NCBI GenBank assembly: GCA_002337215.1
Contig: DDFO01000054.1
Location: forward strand, 111,574 to 144,278
Direction of reading: 5' to 3'
Length of the DNA: 32,705 nucleotides
Source of the DNA: Phycisphaerales bacterium UBA1926
GTDB taxonomy: Bacteria; Planctomycetota; Phycisphaerae; Phycisphaerales; UBA1924
Shown: positions 6,379-14,477 of the stretch, one piece after another
Position numbering within the stretch: the first letter of the stretch is position 1
Layout of the letters: the number at the start of each line of letters is the position of its first letter
Program-made: the position numbers and the translations under genes
The notes under the pieces: generated by a model
Databases searched by the model: none
What the model saw: the letters and a program-made list of their open reading frames with translations, nothing else
What the model was told of the DNA's origin: nothing

Positions 6379-8150
6379 GACCATCACACGGCGTCATTGC
6401 ACTCGTTTGCCTGATCACAACAGCGCTTCTGCTCGGCGGGTGCGACCGCAATCAGGAAGCATCATCAGCGTCCGACGGATCACGTGCATCTGACGTGACT
6501 CAGGTCGCGCACTCTCACGAGAACGGTGAGACTTGCTTTGTGTGTGACACCACGAAGCGCGATGCCGGTCGCCTGTGGTGTACCGAGCATGCCAGGTACG
6601 AGGACCGGTGCTGGATCTGCCAGCCGCAGCTCGAGGATCCGTCCCGGCCCTACTGCGAGGAGCACTATCTGTATGAAGACGAGTGCCATCTCTGTAACCC
6701 GACACTCGGTGCCTCCGAGAACGCAGCCGATGAATCAGCCGGTGGTCTCCACGGACACGGCGCAGACGAGACTTGCTTCATCTGTGACTCGGCCAAGCGT
6801 GATGAGGGCCGCTTGTGGTGCACCGAGCACGGTCGCTACGAGGACCGGTGCTGGATCTGCCAGCCACAGTTGGAAGACTCGGCTCGTCCATATTGCGAGG
6901 AGCACTTCCTTTACGAGGACGAATGCCACCTGTGCAATCCCACCCTGCTGGGGGACGCCTCGGCGACGCCCTCCCGCGATGAGGCTCCCGCTCTCTTCTG
7001 TCACGAGCACGGCGTCGATGAGATCGAATGTGGAATTTGCCAGCCCCAACTCGCTGGGGCGCTTGAGGCTGGCGAGTCGTTGCTCGTCCGCATGCCGTCT
7101 GCGAGATCGGCCGAGCTTGCGGGGCTAACGCTTGAGCGGCCGGATCGCGGCGCTGCATCGGCATCGATAAGCCTGTTGGGAGAGGTCCGCTACAACGGCA
7201 ACCGGCTAGCCAATCTCACACCGTTGGCTCCTGGTGTGATCGCCGATATCCGCGTCGATGTCGGTGATCGCGTCGAAGAGGGGCAAGTGCTCGCGATTAT
7301 CAACTCGGTGGATGTCGCACAGGCAAAGTCAGCATACCTGTCCAAGATCGCGGAGCTCGAAGCGAGAACCACCGTGTTCGAGCGCGAGCAGAAGCTCGTG
7401 AATGAGAACATTGCAGCGCGGCGAGACTTCCAGGATGCCCAGGCGGCGCTAAAGCTCGCCGAGCTTGAGGTGCGTCGCACGCACCAGCAGCTCATCAACC
7501 TCGGATTCACTGAATCGGAAGTCGCCGAAATCGCTGCTGAGCAGTCGTCTTCCTCAGACCTGTATGTCAGGGCACCCTTCGCTGGCACTGTCGTCGAGCG
7601 GACTGCGGTGCTTGGCGAGGCAGCGGATTCAGAGGGCTCGATCTTCGAGATCGCTGATTTGTCAACGATGTGGATCGAGCTCGCGGTCCCGGAAGAGCAG
7701 GCATTCCAGATCGAGCGTGGCGGTGAGATCATCGCGAGCGTCCGGGCCCTGCCCGAGCTTGAGATCCCAGGACAGATCACATGGATCAGCCCGCGCATCG
7801 ATGAGCGTACGCGGATGGTTCGGGCCCGCGCAACGGTTAGTAATGATCGTGGCATCCTTCGACACGGCATGTTTACCGAGGTCTCCGCAATGATCGGTGG
7901 CACCTCGAACTCGCTGCTTGTGCCGGGTGAAGCGGTACACGAGATCGACGGCTCGCCGTTCGTCTTTGTACGGCAGGAATCGGATCTGTTCGCGGTTCGG
8001 CGTGTTGATGTCGGGCCGCGCACGGTTTCCGGCACGATCGCAATTCTCGCTGGCCTCACCGAGACCGAGTCCGTCGTGACCGGCGGCAGTTTCACGATGA
8101 AGACCGAGTTCCTCAAGTCTCGCCTCGGCGCGGGATGTGTTGACGACTGA
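6375..8150 (+). CDS. czcB: Periplasmic adaptor (MFP) of module 1 with five Cys/His finger-like units
   Basis: This membrane-fusion lipoprotein (591 residues) bridges the CzcA-like pump and the outer-membrane factor. GTG 6375 is preceded by AAGGAGA. The lipobox LGGC puts the lipid on Cys23. Residues 54-226 are unusual: five units of the form CxEHxxxxEDxCxxCxP at about residues 69-85, 94-109, 149-165, 174-189 and 209-224. Two TCFxCD motifs (about 53 and 133) open each duplicated half. The DNA for the first four units is a tandem duplication with a 240-base period. The usual adaptor core follows: a lipoyl part (IADIRVDVGDRVEEGQVL), a coiled coil (IAELEARTTVFEREQ to NLGFTE), a second lipoyl half (APFAGTVVERTAVLGE) and beta barrel. 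Finger-like extensions occur in related CzcB/CusB adaptors. Their proposed job, capturing Zn or similar metal, is inference. Confidence 0.92.
   Translation: MRPSHGVIALVCLITTALLLGGCDRNQEASSASDGSRASDVTQVAHSHENGETCFVCDTTKRDAGRLWCTEHARYEDRCWICQPQLEDPSRPYCEEHYLYEDECHLCNPTLGASENAADESAGGLHGHGADETCFICDSAKRDEGRLWCTEHGRYEDRCWICQPQLEDSARPYCEEHFLYEDECHLCNPTLLGDASATPSRDEAPALFCHEHGVDEIECGICQPQLAGALEAGESLLVRMPSARSAELAGLTLERPDRGAASASISLLGEVRYNGNRLANLTPLAPGVIADIRVDVGDRVEEGQVLAIINSVDVAQAKSAYLSKIAELEARTTVFEREQKLVNENIAARRDFQDAQAALKLAELEVRRTHQQLINLGFTESEVAEIAAEQSSSSDLYVRAPFAGTVVERTAVLGEAADSEGSIFEIADLSTMWIELAVPEEQAFQIERGGEIIASVRALPELEIPGQITWISPRIDERTRMVRARATVSNDRGILRHGMFTEVSAMIGGTSNSLLVPGEAVHEIDGSPFVFVRQESDLFAVRRVDVGPRTVSGTIAILAGLTETESVVTGGSFTMKTEFLKSRLGAGCVDD
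6528..6950 (+). repeat. In-frame tandem duplication (period 240 bases) inside the module 1 adaptor gene
   Basis: 6528-6710 and 6768-6950 are two diverged copies, both opening GAGACTTGCTT and both containing GAGGACCGGTGCTGGATCTG. They encode the paired Cys/His units of the adaptor. Many differences are at third codon positions, which suggests that the protein sequence has been kept since duplication. Confidence 0.9.
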
Positions 8151-8162
8151 TCCGGAGCCGCC

Positions 8163-11100
8163 ATGCTGACCAGCCTTATCGAGATCTCGCTCAGGAACAG
8201 AGTGCTCGTCATCCTGCTGTTCGCGATCGCGTGCGCCGCCGGCGTGTACCGGATGATCCAGCTTCCGATCGACGCGTTTCCTGACACCACGCCGATCCAG
8301 GTCCAGATCAACACGGTGGCCCCCGCGCTCAGCCCCGAAGAGATCGAGCAACAGATCACACTTCCTGTCGAACTCTCGATCGGCGGACTGCCCGGACTCC
8401 AGAACGTGCGCTCTGTCTCAAAGTTCGGCTTCTCACAGGTTGTGGCGACGTTCGATGATGACATCCGGATCATCGACGCGAGGCAGTACATCACCGAGCG
8501 ACTATCGGCTGTCGAACTTCCAGATGGTGTCGGAAGGCCAGAACTCGGCCCGATCGCGACCGGTCTCGGTGAAGTGTTCCACTACGTCATCCGGTCGGAG
8601 AACGGTGAGCACTCCATCGAAGAACTCCGGACCATTCACGACTGGGTGATCAAGCCTGAGCTCCGGAAAGTCCCGGGTGTGGCCGAAGTCAATTCGTGGG
8701 GCGGCCTGGAGCGGCAGTATCACGTCGTCGTCAAGCCGGAGGCGTTGATCAAGTTTGGCTTCACGCTTGAGGATGTACTTGAAGCGCTGCGACGCAACAA
8801 CGCCAACGTCGGCGGCGGGCAGATCGTCACCTCCGGTGAGGCGAGAGTAGTGCGGGGATTGGCGCGTGTCGCGACGATCGAGGAGATCGAAGCCATCGTG
8901 GTCGATTCCAGCGACGGCACACCGGTGCGGATTCAAGATGTCGCGGAAGTCGAGATTGGCAGCGAGATCCGCCGCGGTGCGGTCTCGGCCTACGGGGAAG
9001 GCGAGGTCGTCCTCGGCTTGGCCTTCATGCTGATGGGCGAGAACAGCCGTGTGGTGACGGAGGAACTCCGCGAGCGCCTTGAGTCACTCGCACCCTCGTT
9101 GCCGACTGATGTTGTCGTGGATGTTGTGTACGACCGGACCCTGCTCGTCGAGCAGGTCATCAAGACGGTCGAGCACAACCTCGTGATCGGTGCCGTGCTG
9201 GTCGTCGTCGTGTTGCTGATCATCTTGGGCAACATTCGAGCTGGCCTTCTCGTCGCGGTCGCCATCCCGATTTCCATGCTGTTCGCCGTGCAGGGCATGT
9301 ATGAGTTCGCGATCGCAGCAAGCTTGCTCAGTCTTGGCGCGATTGATTTCGGGATCCTCGTTGATGGCTCGGTGGTCATGACGGAAGCCAATCTCCGTTC
9401 GCTCAAGGAACGCCAGCGAGAGCTTGGCCGGAAACTCTCGCCATCCGAGCGGCTCGAATCGATCGCAAAATCTAGTGCACGCGTGGTGCGACCCATCGTG
9501 TTCGGGATGGGCATCATCACGCTCGTCTTTGCCCCTGTGCTGACGCTTGAAGGCATCGAGGGGAAGATGTTTCGGCCGATGGCGTGGACGTTCATCTTCG
9601 CGCTCCTGGGAGCCCTGCTCGTTGCGGTGTTCCTGTCACCCGTCTTGTCGTACTACTTCCTTCCGCGTCGCGCAAAACCCAAGGACGCAGTCCTGCTCCG
9701 CGGCTTGGCCGGGGCATATGGCTGGGCCGTCGGCGGAGCGATTCGACTCCAGTGGGTGGTGATGCTGTTGGCCGTGGCCCTGCTTGGCGTCGCGGGCTAT
9801 CGGAGCACGCAGATGGGCGGCGAGTTCATCCCGCGGCTGAGCGAGGGCTCGATGGTCGTGAACACCATCCGTCTGGCCGGAGTCTCGATCGATGAGTCCG
9901 TGCGGTACAACACGCGCATCGAGGAGGTCCTGCTCGATGAGTTCCCAGACGAGATCGAGCACATCTGGAGCCGCATCGGGACCGCCGAGGTGGCGACCGA
10001 TCCGATGGGGATCGAGCTAACAGACATCTTCTTGACGCTCAAGCCGCGTGCAGAATGGACGAGAGCGGACACGCAGGCAGGGCTCGTGATCGAGATGGAG
10101 AAGACCATCTCGCAGTTCCCCGGCGTCAACATGGTGTTCACGCAGCCGATCGAGATGCGCATGAACGAGATGGTTTCGGGCATCCGATCCGATATCGGGA
10201 TCAAGATCTTCGGCGACGACTTCGACGAGCTGCTCCGGATCGCCGACGATGTTCAGCGTGTGCTTCTGGACATCCCAGGTGCGTCAGACATCTCGGTCGA
10301 TCAGATCACGGGGCAACCGTCGCTGTCTGTTTCCGTCGACCAATCCCGCGTTGCCCGCTACGGCGTCGCAGCTAGCGAGGTGTTGGATTTCGTTGAGGCG
10401 ATCGGTGGGATCCGCGTCGGCGAGATCTTCGAGGGCCAGCGTGTCTTCCCGCTTGTCGTCAGGCTGCCTTCGACATTCAGAGAGGACGTAGGAGCCGTGT
10501 CGACGGTTCGCATCCCGACCGAGGGGGGGGTGGCGGTTCCGCTCGCGTCCCTGGCCTCAGTTGATCTCTCGGAAGGCTCGGCCACGATCAACCGCGAGTG
10601 GAGCAGAAGACTCATCCGTGTGCAGTCGAATGTCAGCGGAAGAGACCCCGCGTCGTTTGTCAGCGAAGCAAGGGCAGCCATTGATGAACGGGTCACGTTG
10701 CCCGAGGGCTATGTGCTTGAGTGGGGCGGGCAGTTCGAGAACTTGGAACGCGCCAGGACGCGCCTGATCATTGTCGTGCCCGCGGTCTTACTCATGGTGT
10801 TCTTTCTGCTGTATTTCAGCCTGAAGAACCTGCGGGATGTCTTCATCATCTACACCTGCATCCCGTTTGCTGCGGTCGGTGCGATCTTCGCGTTGTGGTG
10901 GCGAGAAATACCGTTTAGCGTCAGCGCGGCAGTCGGGTTTATCGCTCTAACGGGCATTGCCGTGCTCAACGGACAGATCCTGATCACCGCGATCCGCGAC
11001 ACACTCAACACTGGTCAACAGAGTAAGGACGCGATCATTGCGGCCTCGAAGACGCGCCTCCAGCCAGTGCTAGCAACCGCAATAACGGATATTGCCGGGT

Positions 11101-11276
11101 TCATCCCCATGGCGATCGCAACAGGCGTCGGTAGCGAGATCCAGCGCCCCTTGGCGACGGTGGTCATTGGCGGCATGGTCACCTCGACGCTCCTCACACT
11201 ATTCGTGCTGCCGGTTATCGCATCGGTCTTCATGAAACGAAGCCCGGAGGATGCTGACTCGGATCCTGATCAGTGA
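8163..11276 (+). CDS. czcA: Heavy-metal RND efflux pump, CzcA-like (module 1)
   Basis: This inner-membrane proton/metal antiporter (1037 residues, normal family length) is the energised part of module 1. The ATG at 8163 follows GGAGCCGCC, 12 bases after the adaptor stop. TM1 is VLVILLFAIACAAGVY, followed by the conserved LPIDAFPDTTPIQVQ. TM4 carries the relay motif DFGILVDGS, with Asp395 and Asp401, as in CzcA-type (Zn/Co/Cd) pumps. Further CzcA-like blocks are GTAEVATDPMG, FTQPIEMRMNEMVSGIRSD and IKIFGDDFD in the porter domain, and LNGQILITAIRDTLN in the second half. One oddity: the Asn after the TM4 Glu (VEN in CzcA) is Ala409 (TEA). Its TGA overlaps the GTG of the next gene. The family is secure; Zn/Cd/Co is inferred from motifs. 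Confidence 0.94.
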   Translation: MLTSLIEISLRNRVLVILLFAIACAAGVYRMIQLPIDAFPDTTPIQVQINTVAPALSPEEIEQQITLPVELSIGGLPGLQNVRSVSKFGFSQVVATFDDDIRIIDARQYITERLSAVELPDGVGRPELGPIATGLGEVFHYVIRSENGEHSIEELRTIHDWVIKPELRKVPGVAEVNSWGGLERQYHVVVKPEALIKFGFTLEDVLEALRRNNANVGGGQIVTSGEARVVRGLARVATIEEIEAIVVDSSDGTPVRIQDVAEVEIGSEIRRGAVSAYGEGEVVLGLAFMLMGENSRVVTEELRERLESLAPSLPTDVVVDVVYDRTLLVEQVIKTVEHNLVIGAVLVVVVLLIILGNIRAGLLVAVAIPISMLFAVQGMYEFAIAASLLSLGAIDFGILVDGSVVMTEANLRSLKERQRELGRKLSPSERLESIAKSSARVVRPIVFGMGIITLVFAPVLTLEGIEGKMFRPMAWTFIFALLGALLVAVFLSPVLSYYFLPRRAKPKDAVLLRGLAGAYGWAVGGAIRLQWVVMLLAVALLGVAGYRSTQMGGEFIPRLSEGSMVVNTIRLAGVSIDESVRYNTRIEEVLLDEFPDEIEHIWSRIGTAEVATDPMGIELTDIFLTLKPRAEWTRADTQAGLVIEMEKTISQFPGVNMVFTQPIEMRMNEMVSGIRSDIGIKIFGDDFDELLRIADDVQRVLLDIPGASDISVDQITGQPSLSVSVDQSRVARYGVAASEVLDFVEAIGGIRVGEIFEGQRVFPLVVRLPSTFREDVGAVSTVRIPTEGGVAVPLASLASVDLSEGSATINREWSRRLIRVQSNVSGRDPASFVSEARAAIDERVTLPEGYVLEWGGQFENLERARTRLIIVVPAVLLMVFFLLYFSLKNLRDVFIIYTCIPFAAVGAIFALWWREIPFSVSAAVGFIALTGIAVLNGQILITAIRDTLNTGQQSKDAIIAASKTRLQPVLATAITDIAGFIPMAIATGVGSEIQRPLATVVIGGMVTSTLLTLFVLPVIASVFMKRSPEDADSDPDQ

Positions 11277-11869
11277 GCGGGTGCGACTGCACAAAGGAAG
11301 CTGTTGGGCTGGAGCAGCGGACGCTCGTGGCGCTGCTCACGATCAACGGCGTCATGTTTGTTGCCGAAGTGATGGTTGGATGGATCGCGGAGTCCACCGC
11401 GCTGCTGGCCGACTCGCTCGACATGCTGGCCGATGCCACTGTGTACGGCATCGCGTTGTACGCGGCGAGCCGGTCTGGTGACACACAGCGGACCGCAGCG
11501 CGAGTGAGCGGCGTACTCCAGATCGCGCTGGGTCTCGGCGTTCTGGTCGAGGTCATTCGACGGGCGGTGTTCAGCAGCGAGCCCACGAGTCATCTGATGA
11601 TCGGAGCCGGGACCGTTGCTCTTGCTGCAAACCTCGTCTGTCTGCGGCTCATTGCGAAGCACCGCGACGGCGGCGCGCACATGCGTGCGTCCTGGATCTT
11701 CTCGAAGAATGATGTGATCGCGAACACGGGTGTCATCGTTGCTGGGCTGCTCGTGATGGTACTGGGTAGCCACGTCCCTGATCTCGTGGTCGGTTCGATT
11801 GTCGTCGTGGTCGTGGTGCGTGGAGGCGTTCAGATTCTGGCGGACTCAAGCAGAGAAATGAGCGGGTGA
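11273..11869 (+). CDS. Short CDF-like cation transporter without the C-terminal domain
   Basis: This is a 198-residue protein with six predicted membrane segments, related to cation diffusion facilitators. It starts with GTG 11273, inside the end of the pump gene (GTGA overlap). The N-terminus MSGCDCTKEA has two cysteines that could meet metal in the cytoplasm. TM2 contains ADSLDMLAD, with Asp50 and Asp54 in the DxxxD pattern of CDF site A. The TM5 counterpart is NDVIAN (Asp147, Asn151) instead of the usual HxxxD. The chain ends just after TM6, so the cytoplasmic regulatory domain of classical CDF proteins (about 300 residues) is missing. Short proteins of this kind, annotated only as cation transporters, are familiar to me next to czc genes. 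It may deliver cytoplasmic metal to the periplasm for the pump, but the altered site leaves this open. Confidence 0.8.
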   Translation: MSGCDCTKEAVGLEQRTLVALLTINGVMFVAEVMVGWIAESTALLADSLDMLADATVYGIALYAASRSGDTQRTAARVSGVLQIALGLGVLVEVIRRAVFSSEPTSHLMIGAGTVALAANLVCLRLIAKHRDGGAHMRASWIFSKNDVIANTGVIVAGLLVMVLGSHVPDLVVGSIVVVVVVRGGVQILADSSREMSG

Positions 11870-12003
11870 AACTGATTCTGTAAGAATAGTTTGGGCGAGG
11901 CATGCGTTGTCCGGTCGTCGATCCGGGCTCTGAGGACGATCCTTCCCGATAAATCTGTCCGATCTCAAGCAACGCTCGACGGAAGCCGAGGTACACTACA
12001 ACC
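11870..12003 (+). promoter_or_regulatory. Gap before module 2, with a possible leaderless promoter
   Basis: This is the first real break in the plus-strand gene run (134 bases). TACACT at 11991-11996 sits seven to eight bases before the GTG at 12004, a position that would give a leaderless or nearly leaderless transcript. No good -35 partner is visible. The palindrome of the ArsR-type operator (CTTGACTATTACAC) is not repeated here. Whether module 2 has its own promoter cannot be settled by eye. Confidence 0.3.
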
Positions 12004-12438
12004 GTGAGGCATCGTCCGATTGCCATTCTGCTCACAGCGATCATCGCGTTGCATGCGCTCGCGGGCGGTGCGGGCGGTGCGGGCGGTACGGCTGTGCTGT
12101 GCCTTGGCGGGGGGCATGAACACGCTCCTGCGGAGTTAGAGCACTGCGAATCGGCCTGCGGCCATGACAGCTCGTGGCCGTTGCCGGTCCCCGCGGACGA
12201 GCACGAGCATGACTGCGAATGCACGGATATCGAGCTCGCAGTCATGGAACTGCTCAGTGTGCCGCGCGGCGACAACTCGGGTGATTCGGCCCCGGTTGCT
12301 GTGCCGACCAAAGCGTGGGGTCTTGTGCTCGTCGAAGCCGGTCTCGGCCAGCGCGGACCACCGCGACCGCCGCCCTGGCTTGATCCCGGCGGAGCCCATC
12401 GGCTCGCAATTGTTGCGAGCGTTCGCCTGACCATCTGA
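12004..12438 (+). CDS. Small exported Cys/His-rich protein heading efflux module 2
   Basis: This 144-residue protein starts with GTG 12004. A signal segment (IAILLTAIIALHALAGG) is followed by a GGAGGAGG linker and a metal-ligand-rich part: Cys33, Cys48, Cys52, Cys71 and Cys73, with His38, His40, His47, His54, His67 and His69. The order LC, then GHEH, then CESACGH, then CECTDIEL resembles small proteins I know from the front of czc-like operons, where an LCxxxDGH start and a CxDIPL-type end are common. The C-terminal half is Pro/Arg-rich (RPPPWLDP). No enzyme motif is seen. Its position before an outer-membrane factor gene repeats that of the proteins at 4437 and 19808. A periplasmic metal-binding role is inferred. 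Confidence 0.75.
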   Translation: MRHRPIAILLTAIIALHALAGGAGGAGGTAVLCLGGGHEHAPAELEHCESACGHDSSWPLPVPADEHEHDCECTDIELAVMELLSVPRGDNSGDSAPVAVPTKAWGLVLVEAGLGQRGPPRPPPWLDPGGAHRLAIVASVRLTI

Positions 12439-12522
12439 TCTTGTCTGTTCTTTCGCGCGTGCTGCGCCGGCATTGTCGGCTGCGGCTGATATCGCTTTGG
12501 ACACAGACAGGATTCAAGACAC

Positions 12523-13995
12523 ATGAACAACTTGACACGCCCGCTGTGGATGCGGGCAGGATTGTCGAGGCTCGGCTCGGCCGCCACACTGTGTGCACTG
12601 GTCGGCTGCCAGTCCTACGAACGAGCCCCGCTGAACCTTCCAGAGCATCGGTCTGCGTTCAGCTCGCGGCTCGACAATACGGAAGCCATTGAACGCTTCG
12701 CCGAACGCCTCGCCCAACAGGACGAAGCGGTGGCCGAGCGCTTCGATCCGACCGACGGACTCACGCAGGCCGAGGGCGAAGTCCTCGCGCTTTTCTACAA
12801 CGCGGATCTCCGGATCGCTCGACTCGATGCGGGCGTTGCACTCGCGACGTTCGAGACAGCCGGGCTGTGGGAAGACCCCGAGTTCGGCTTCGACGGAGCC
12901 GAGATCCTCTCACCGGCCGGGCCGTTCGAGTACGGCCTCACCCTGAGCCTGACGATCCCGGTCTCGGGACGGCTCGGTGTGGAGAAGGACCGGGCCGGGG
13001 CGGCGTACGAGGCCGATTTGCGGCGGATTGTCGACGCCGAGTGGCGCACGCGGGCCCGAGTCAGGTCGGCATGGGCCGTTTGGTCGGCCGCATCCGAACG
13101 GCTGCGTCTGCTCCGTGAAGTCGTCGGGCAAGTCGAGCGGGTCGCGTCGATCACCGACCGCCTTGAATCTGCCGGAGAGCTGACTCGCGTGGAAGCACGC
13201 CTGCTGCGCGTCGAGCTCGTCGAGACCCGTGCCGATATCGCCCAAGCCGATCTCGATGAGACCTCAGCGAAGATCAGGCTGCTCGGGCTCCTCGGGCTTT
13301 CGCCCGACTCCTCCGTCGAGTTGGTCCCTGGTTTCAGCGGCGTACGAGATGGTGATGTTGAGATGAGCGTCGATCGGTTGATCGAGGCGAACACGCTGCT
13401 TGCGGTCCGCCGCGCCGAGTACCAAGTCGCTGAGGAATCGCTCCGACTCGAAATCCGCGAGCAGTATCCGGACATCACGCTCGGCACCGGGTTCGGAAGC
13501 GAAGACGGCGACGATCGTCTGTTGCTGGGGCTCTCGATCCCGATCCCGGTCCTCAACGCCAACCGCGCCGGTATTGCCCAGGCGAGGGCCAAGCGGGATG
13601 TCGCAAGAGTCGCGGCCGAGACCACATTCGAGCGTCTCGCCCAAGAGCTGGCGTTGGCTCAGGCGTCGTTTGATGCTGTACGAGTACAGCGTGAGGCGTT
13701 CGAACGCGACCTTGTGCCCATGCTCGATGAGCAATCGTCCGAGGTCGAACGCCTCGCCGACCTGGGCGAGGTCAACACACTGATCCTGCTCGAAACCGTG
13801 ACACGGCGATTCGAGGCCAAGAGCCGACTTCTTGACCTGCGTCTTGCGGAGTTGCGTGCCACCATCGAGATCACGCGCCTGCTTGGCCCGGACGAGTCGG
13901 AACCTGCCGCGCCTGTCGGGCCCGCGACCGACGATGACACAGCATCACACACCACTGCGCGGGGCGAAGTGTCCGCGGAGGAGGCATCCCAATGA
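12523..13995 (+). CDS. TolC-like outer-membrane factor lipoprotein of module 2
   Basis: This is the outer-membrane channel component of the second CBA system (490 residues). The ATG at 12523 gives a lipoprotein signal with lipobox LVGC (Cys29). Outer-membrane efflux repeats are visible: GLTQAEGEVLALFYNADLRIA and LTLSLTIPVSGRLGVEKDRA in the first half, LGLSIPIPVLNANRAGIAQA and ERLADLGEVNTLILLETVTR in the second. The C-terminus has an extra acidic and Ala/Pro-rich tail after RLLGPDE. The stop overlaps the ATG of the thioredoxin-like lipoprotein gene (ATGA), so the genes are probably coupled. It is much diverged from the module 1 and 3 counterparts, so it is not a recent local duplicate. Confidence 0.92.
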   Translation: MNNLTRPLWMRAGLSRLGSAATLCALVGCQSYERAPLNLPEHRSAFSSRLDNTEAIERFAERLAQQDEAVAERFDPTDGLTQAEGEVLALFYNADLRIARLDAGVALATFETAGLWEDPEFGFDGAEILSPAGPFEYGLTLSLTIPVSGRLGVEKDRAGAAYEADLRRIVDAEWRTRARVRSAWAVWSAASERLRLLREVVGQVERVASITDRLESAGELTRVEARLLRVELVETRADIAQADLDETSAKIRLLGLLGLSPDSSVELVPGFSGVRDGDVEMSVDRLIEANTLLAVRRAEYQVAEESLRLEIREQYPDITLGTGFGSEDGDDRLLLGLSIPIPVLNANRAGIAQARAKRDVARVAAETTFERLAQELALAQASFDAVRVQREAFERDLVPMLDEQSSEVERLADLGEVNTLILLETVTRRFEAKSRLLDLRLAELRATIEITRLLGPDESEPAAPVGPATDDDTASHTTARGEVSAEEASQ

Positions 13996-14477
13996 AGATC
14001 ATGGAACGGGTGATCACAATCACCCTCACGGTAATTCTGCCGCTGACACTGGCCGCCTGCGATGGGGCAACGGATCAACAACAGCATGCGACCACAAGCA
14101 GTCCAAGCCCAGCGAGCACTACTCCTAGCGATAGAGAAACGACCATGACGACCACTCTTCTCGGATTCGACGGCTGCCCGCTCACGCCACTTATGAAGGA
14201 GAGGCTCGAACAGGCGATCAGAACACTCGACCGAGACCTGGCTCTAGTGCAGATCGACCAGCAGTCTTTGGATTCATCGGACCTCCGCCGCGGATACCCA
14301 GCTCCAACGGTTCTCGTGAACGGATCCGACCTGTTCGGCATGGAGGCACCCACGACTCCTTCGATGGGCTGCCGTATGTATCAAGGACCCGATGGCGTTC
14401 CTTCGGTGAGCGATCTCGTCAGTCGCCTTCAAGAAGCACTCGCACACGACGCGGATGGCGAAGGGGGTGAGGGATGA
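13992..14477 (+). CDS. Lipoprotein with thioredoxin-like fold (GFDGCP family), module 2
   Basis: This 161-residue protein sits between channel and adaptor genes, overlapping both by four bases. Its lipobox LAAC puts the lipid on Cys23, followed by a Ser/Thr/Pro-rich linker to about residue 50. Residues 53-155 resemble small thioredoxin-fold proteins that start near MTTTLLGFDGCP. There is one cysteine in the GCP motif (Cys62), a YPAPTVLVNGSDLFG block around residues 102-116, and a second cysteine in SMGCR (Cys127). Relatives that I know are usually cytoplasmic and found in mercury or other metal gene clusters. Met52 sits where such proteins normally start, so this looks like a cytoplasmic domain given a lipoprotein anchor. 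Thiol-based metal or redox handling in the periplasm is a reasonable guess but not shown. Confidence 0.75.
   Translation: MKIMERVITITLTVILPLTLAACDGATDQQQHATTSSPSPASTTPSDRETTMTTTLLGFDGCPLTPLMKERLEQAIRTLDRDLALVQIDQQSLDSSDLRRGYPAPTVLVNGSDLFGMEAPTTPSMGCRMYQGPDGVPSVSDLVSRLQEALAHDADGEGGEG

Noticed and set aside
7190..8494. Minus-strand open frame (434 codons) under the module 1 adaptor and pump genes
   Set aside because: Ser/Thr/Arg-rich translation typical of a GC-rich shadow frame, crossing the junction of two real genes.
12058..12090. Three GCGGGCGGT-like direct repeats near the start of the small protein at 12004
   Set aside because: They simply encode the GGAGGAGG linker after the signal segment; no sign of a separate element.
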